Under the pieces are notes generated by a model. The model was not told the DNA's origin. It saw only the letters and a program-made list of their open reading frames with translations, and made no database searches. Below are positions 60,780 to 64,000 of a stretch of 64,000 bases of DNA, piece by piece. Location of the stretch: NCBI RefSeq assembly GCF_030581005.1, contig NZ_JAUQSX010000001.1, forward strand, positions 496,001 to 560,000, given 5' to 3'. Every line of letters begins with the position of its first letter. The first letter of the stretch is position 1. The stretch comes from Hymenobacter mellowenesis. GTDB lineage: Bacteria; Bacteroidota; Bacteroidia; Cytophagales; Hymenobacteraceae. The translations under genes were made by a program, and so were the position numbers.

Positions 60780-61424
60780 ATGAAACGTACCCTTCTTCCC
60801 CTGCTGGCCGCGGCCTGCCTTTGCCTCACGTCCTGCGGCGACGCCAACAAAACCGCTGAAAGCAGCACCGACAGCAACATGGCCAATACACCCGCCGCCG
60901 GAGCCGACACCACGGCCATGGACGGCATGCGCGACACCACCGCCACGGGCAGCGGCACGGCCATGGGCGACCCCAACGGCCCCACCGGCCCTCACAAAGA
61001 CGACAACGAATTCATGATGACGGCCGCCCACAGCGACCAGAATGAGATTCAGCAGAGCAAAATGGCGCTGGCCAAGGGCGTGACCGGCATGGCCAAGGAA
61101 ATGGCCGACAAGATGATTGCCGACCACACCAAATCGACGGCTGACCTGAAAAAGATTGCCGCCAAAAAAGGCATCACCCTGCCCACCGACATGGACGCCG
61201 AGCACAAGGCTATGGCCCCGGCGATGGAAAAGCTTTCGGGCAAAGACTTCGAAGCCAAGTACCTGACCCAGATGCAGGACGACCACCAGAAAACGGCCAA
61301 CACCATGATGGCCCACGAGAAAATGACCAACGACGCCGACCTGAAAGCCTTCATCGGCAAGACGCTGCCCGTGGTGCAAATGCACCTGGGCATGGCCAAA
61401 AAGGGTTCGGACATGAAGATGTAA
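60780..61424 (+). CDS. DUF4142 protein, paralogue 3
   Basis: A 214-residue lipoprotein (LTSCGD lipobox) with an N-terminal Thr/Asp/Asn-rich linker (about 25-75) and a DUF4142 domain with NEFMMTAAHSDQNEIQQSK, MIADHTKSTADL, DDHQKTANTM and VQMHLGM. It is closer to paralogue 2 than paralogue 1 at the His motifs. The start MKRTLLPL is chosen for its signal peptide over an ATG 31 codons upstream. It has its own terminator. Confidence 0.87.
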   Translation: MKRTLLPLLAAACLCLTSCGDANKTAESSTDSNMANTPAAGADTTAMDGMRDTTATGSGTAMGDPNGPTGPHKDDNEFMMTAAHSDQNEIQQSKMALAKGVTGMAKEMADKMIADHTKSTADLKKIAAKKGITLPTDMDAEHKAMAPAMEKLSGKDFEAKYLTQMQDDHQKTANTMMAHEKMTNDADLKAFIGKTLPVVQMHLGMAKKGSDMKM

Positions 61425-61453
61425 GCCCCGGTTTTCCGACGCTTCATCCACTT

Positions 61454-61490
61454 AAAACGCCGCTTCGGGAAACCGGGCGGCGTTTTTCGT
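61454..61490 (+). terminator. Rho-independent terminator after DUF4142 paralogue 3
   Basis: Stem aaaacgccgc / gcggcgtttt with a 13-base loop and T run. Confidence 0.85.
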
Positions 61491-61540
61491 TGACTACAAT
61501 CCTAATATTGCAGCGCTGGCCTTTGGGTTGGCTCTGTATC

Positions 61541-62221
61541 ATGGACGGCAACGAAAAAGCCCAACACAACCGCGAGGCGTTTCAGCTGGAACGCCTGATT
61601 CTGTTCACCGATGCCGTATTTGCCATCGCCATCACGCTGCTGGTGATTGAGCTGAAGGTGCCGGAGCTGGAACACCGCACCGAGCCTGAGGCCTGGCACG
61701 GCTTCCTGCGGCTGATTCCCAAGCTGGTGGGTTTCTTCATCAGCTTCTTCATCATTGCTATTTATTGGGTGGCGCACCACCGCATCTTCCGCTTCGTGCG
61801 GCACCTGGATAACAAGCTGATTTGGCTGAACATGCTGTTTTTGCTCTGCATTGTGCTCATGCCCTTCACCACGGCATATCAGAGCGAGTACGCCATGCTG
61901 CGCACGCCCTGGATTATCTACAGCATCAACATCATTGCCACGGGGCTGATGCAGGCGCAGCTGCAAAACTACCTGCGCCACCCGAGCCCCGGCGTTACGG
62001 CCGCCCACGAGCGCACCCATCCCGACCTCGACCTGATGCGGCCCCTCACGTCGCCCATCGTGTTTGGGCTCAGCATCGTGCTGTCGTTCTTCGTACAGCC
62101 TTGGACGCTGCGCATGGTGCCGGCGGTAGTGTTCCCGCTGCTGGCGCTGCTGTTGCGCCGGCGGCACCAGCGCCTGGAACAACACCACGCCCAGACCGGG
62201 GCGGCGCGGCAGCACTCGTAA
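61541..62221 (+). CDS. TMEM175-type (DUF1211) potassium channel protein
   Basis: A 226-residue inner-membrane protein with six predicted helices. The TM1 signature RLILFTDAVFAIAITLLVIEL matches the FSDGVFAIxxTLL filter motif of TMEM175 K+ channels, where Ile/Leu residues line the pore; here FTDAVFAIA keeps the Phe, Asp and Ala positions. Bacterial members have one such repeat and form tetramers. A near-match -7 box (TAATATTG, 61504-61511) lies about 30 bases upstream. It is convergent with the small secreted protein; only 6 bases separate their stops. Confidence 0.87.
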   Translation: MDGNEKAQHNREAFQLERLILFTDAVFAIAITLLVIELKVPELEHRTEPEAWHGFLRLIPKLVGFFISFFIIAIYWVAHHRIFRFVRHLDNKLIWLNMLFLLCIVLMPFTTAYQSEYAMLRTPWIIYSINIIATGLMQAQLQNYLRHPSPGVTAAHERTHPDLDLMRPLTSPIVFGLSIVLSFFVQPWTLRMVPAVVFPLLALLLRRRHQRLEQHHAQTGAARQHS

Positions 62222-62227
62222 GGCGGC

Positions 62228-62662
62228 CTACTTCCTGGCCGGTCCCACAGCCACGCCTTCCCACTGCAGCTCGTAGGAATCGCAGCGCAGGGCGTTGATG
62301 TTCATGCGGAAGCGGCCCTTGGCGGTTTTGCCGGTAATCTGCCCGCCGAAATCGAAGCACCACGCCGTGGCTCCGCCGTTCGGCGGCTCGCAGAGGCGGC
62401 CCGAGATGGTGCCGTTGCGCACGGCGTAGGTGCCTTTGGTGGGGTCGGCGGCGCGCTGCTGCTCCAGCTTGCCGTCGCAGCGCCAGTAGCCTTTGAAGGT
62501 TAGGTTGCGCACGGTTTTGCCGTCGGGCGCCAGCACGAAGCTCAGGCTGTCGCCCTTCATGCCGTTGAGAATTTTGGCTTTGAACAGCGTGCCCGCTGCG
62601 GGTGCTTTGGGCGGGATGCCGGCGCTCAGGGCCAGCAGCGGAATCAGTACAAGGGCGCGCAT
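62228..62662 (-). CDS. Small secreted protein of unknown function
   Basis: A 144-residue exported protein (signal peptide MRALVLIPLLALSAG, cleavage in the PPKAPA region). The mature part has four Cys (YWRCDG, RLCEPPN, AWCFDFGG, LRCDSYE) that could form two disulfides and a beta-rich pattern. No family is recognised. Its ATG lies only 13 bases after the uvrA terminator palindrome, so it has almost no leader of its own. Confidence 0.7.
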   Translation of the reverse strand: MRALVLIPLLALSAGIPPKAPAAGTLFKAKILNGMKGDSLSFVLAPDGKTVRNLTFKGYWRCDGKLEQQRAADPTKGTYAVRNGTISGRLCEPPNGGATAWCFDFGGQITGKTAKGRFRMNINALRCDSYELQWEGVAVGPARK

Positions 62663-62674
62663 GAGCAAAAATGA

Positions 62675-62710
62675 AAAGAGGCCGGAAAAATAAATTTTTC
62701 CGGCCTCTTT
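62675..62710 (-). terminator. Terminator of uvrA
   Basis: A perfect 16-bp palindrome (aaagaggccggaaaaa / tttttccggcctcttt) with loop taaa, 20 bases after the uvrA stop. Confidence 0.9.
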
Positions 62711-62729
62711 CGCAAATATTCAACTATTG

Positions 62730-64000
62730 CTATACTGTGGCGTACTTGCTCGTGCGCAATTCCTCGGCCAGGAAACGGGCGGTGTGGCCCTTGCCAGCCT
62801 TGGCTACCTGCTCGGGCGTGCCCTGGGCCACGATGGTGCCGCCGCCCGCGCCGCCCTCAGGGCCAATGTCGATAACATGGTCGGCCACCTTTATCAGGTC
62901 GAGGTTGTGCTCGATGATGAGGACGGTATTGCCTTTGTCGGCCAGCTTCTGCAGTACGTCGGCGAGGTGGTTGATATCCTCGAAGTGCAGGCCGGTGGTG
63001 GGCTCGTCGAGGATGTAGAAGGTCTTGCCGGTGTCCTTTTTGCTGAGTTCGGTGGCGAGCTTCACACGCTGGGCCTCGCCGCCCGAAAGCGTGGTGGCCT
63101 GCTGGCCCAGCGTGAGGTAGCCCAGGCCTACCTCGTTCAGCGTCTTGATTTTGCGCAGGATGCGGGGCTGAAACTCGAAGAACTCCACGGCCTTTTCCAC
63201 GGTCATGTCGAGGATGTCGGTGATGGATTTGCCTTTGAAGCGCACTTCCAGCGTTTCGCGGTTGTAGCGGCGGCCTTTGCAGGTTTCGCAGGGCACGTGT
63301 ACGTCGGGCAGAAAGTTCATCTCAATGGTGCGGATGCCGGCGCCCTCGCAGGTTTCGCAGCGTCCGCCCTTCACGTTGAAGGAGAAGCGGCCCGGGCCGT
63401 AGCCGCGGATTTTCGCCTCCGCCATCTCGCCAAACAACTGGCGGATTTCGGTGAATACACCCGTATAAGTGGCCGGGTTCGAGCGCGGCGTGCGGCCGAT
63501 GGGCGACTGGTCGACCTCAATCACCTTGTCCACCAAGTCCAGCCCCTCGATGCTGCCATAAGCCAGCGGCTCCTTTTTGGCGTTGAAGAAGTGCTGGTTG
63601 AGAATCGGGTACAGCGTGTCGTGGATGAGCGTGCTTTTGCCCGAGCCCGATACGCCCGTCACGGCCACCAGCTTGCCCAGCGGCACCTTCAGGGTCACGT
63701 TTTTCAGGTTGTTGCCCTTCGCGCCTTTCAGCACCAGCTCGGTGCCTTCGCCCTTGCGCTTCTTTTTCTGCAGTTCGATGTGCTTCTGCCCGCTGAGGTA
63801 CTGCGAGGTGAGCGAGCCGGAGTTGAAAATTTCCTGCGGCGTGCCCGAGGCCACGATGTGCCCGCCGTGAATGCCCGCGCCAGGGCCAATATCCAGCACA
63901 TGGTCGGCGTTGAGAATCATGTCCTTGTCGTGCTCCACCACAATCACCGAGTTGCCGATGTCGCGCAGGTGCTGCAGGGCCTTGATGAGCCGCTCGTTGT
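62730..64000 (-). CDS. uvrA: UvrABC excinuclease subunit A (3' part, cut by window edge)
   Basis: About 423 codons of the C-terminal half of the damage-recognition ATPase of nucleotide excision repair. Visible: the Walker A loop [15 protein letters not shown] of the second ABC domain, a zinc finger CETCEGAG...[10 protein letters not shown] (the UvrB-binding/DNA region), the signature [12 protein letters not shown], and Walker [15 protein letters not shown]. The frame stays open to the right edge, where it reads [24 protein letters not shown], so the gene continues beyond the window; the apparent Met at 63947 is internal. Confidence 0.96.
   Translation of the reverse strand, partial: NERLIKALQHLRDIGNSVIVVEHDKDMILNADHVLDIGPGAGIHGGHIVASGTPQEIFNSGSLTSQYLSGQKHIELQKKKRKGEGTELVLKGAKGNNLKNVTLKVPLGKLVAVTGVSGSGKSTLIHDTLYPILNQHFFNAKKEPLAYGSIEGLDLVDKVIEVDQSPIGRTPRSNPATYTGVFTEIRQLFGEMAEAKIRGYGPGRFSFNVKGGRCETCEGAGIRTIEMNFLPDVHVPCETCKGRRYNRETLEVRFKGKSITDILDMTVEKAVEFFEFQPRILRKIKTLNEVGLGYLTLGQQATTLSGGEAQRVKLATELSKKDTGKTFYILDEPTTGLHFEDINHLADVLQKLADKGNTVLIIEHNLDLIKVADHVIDIGPEGGAGGGTIVAQGTPEQVAKAGKGHTARFLAEELRTSKYATV

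Noticed and set aside
1..64000. CRISPR array, rRNA operon, prophage or integrative element
   Set aside because: No regularly spaced repeats, no rRNA-like sequence, no integrase or phage gene; the two tRNA genes have no att-like direct repeat beside them that I can see.

Overview
The window looks like chromosomal DNA of a Hymenobacter-like member of the Bacteroidota (Cytophagales). The basis is GC-rich coding sequence broken by short AT-rich gaps, three secreted proteins ending in type A sorting domains of the type IX secretion system (T9SS), several Bacteroidota-type -7 promoter boxes (TAnnTTTG), SusB- and SusR-like starch genes, a lipoprotein TamA (TamL type) next to TamB, and an HME efflux pump fused to its outer-membrane factor. 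I place it from gene content and style, not from a marker gene search.

Layout. 1-5 kb: a patatin/POTRA/barrel protein, an alpha/beta hydrolase, an ECF sigma factor and a thioredoxin-reductase-like flavoprotein. 5.3-19.5 kb: two large T9SS surface proteins on the minus strand, one of about 3,413 residues built from a duplicated 700-residue block and eight DUF11-like repeats, the other with calcium-binding TSP3-type repeats. 20-23 kb: a DPE2-type 4-alpha-glucanotransferase. 23-31 kb: the tamB-tamL operon. 31-35 kb: a GNAT-fold protein, two small proteins and a TPR protein. 35-44 kb: an aldo/keto reductase, then a minus-strand starch-like cluster (GH13 amylase lipoprotein, GH97 glucosidase, an SGNH-T9SS protein and a SusR-like membrane regulator). 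44-51 kb: a heavy-metal efflux operon (His-rich periplasmic protein, CzcA-outer-membrane-factor fusion, CzcB-like adaptor). 51 kb: two tRNA-Val genes with different anticodons. 51-59 kb: a TerB-like Gly-rich protein, an MscS channel, a lone MacB/FtsX-type permease, queA, ispD, a PaaG-like isomerase and a lipoprotein. 59-64 kb: three DUF4142 proteins, a TMEM175-type channel, a small secreted protein and the 3' part of uvrA, cut by the window edge.

The most striking structure outside genes is a set of long inverted repeats at 3' ends of genes, mostly between convergent genes. Three full copies (4113-4212, 36152-36268, 57218-57316) and one solo arm (53614-53652) share the core GAGCGCAGC-GAAGCATCT-ACCGC; two shorter ones share the loop TCGGCAARCTC; another wraps a perfect 32-bp terminator. 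They look like a mobile or amplified palindrome family adopted as gene-end structures. No CRISPR array, rRNA, insertion-sequence transposase or phage gene was seen.
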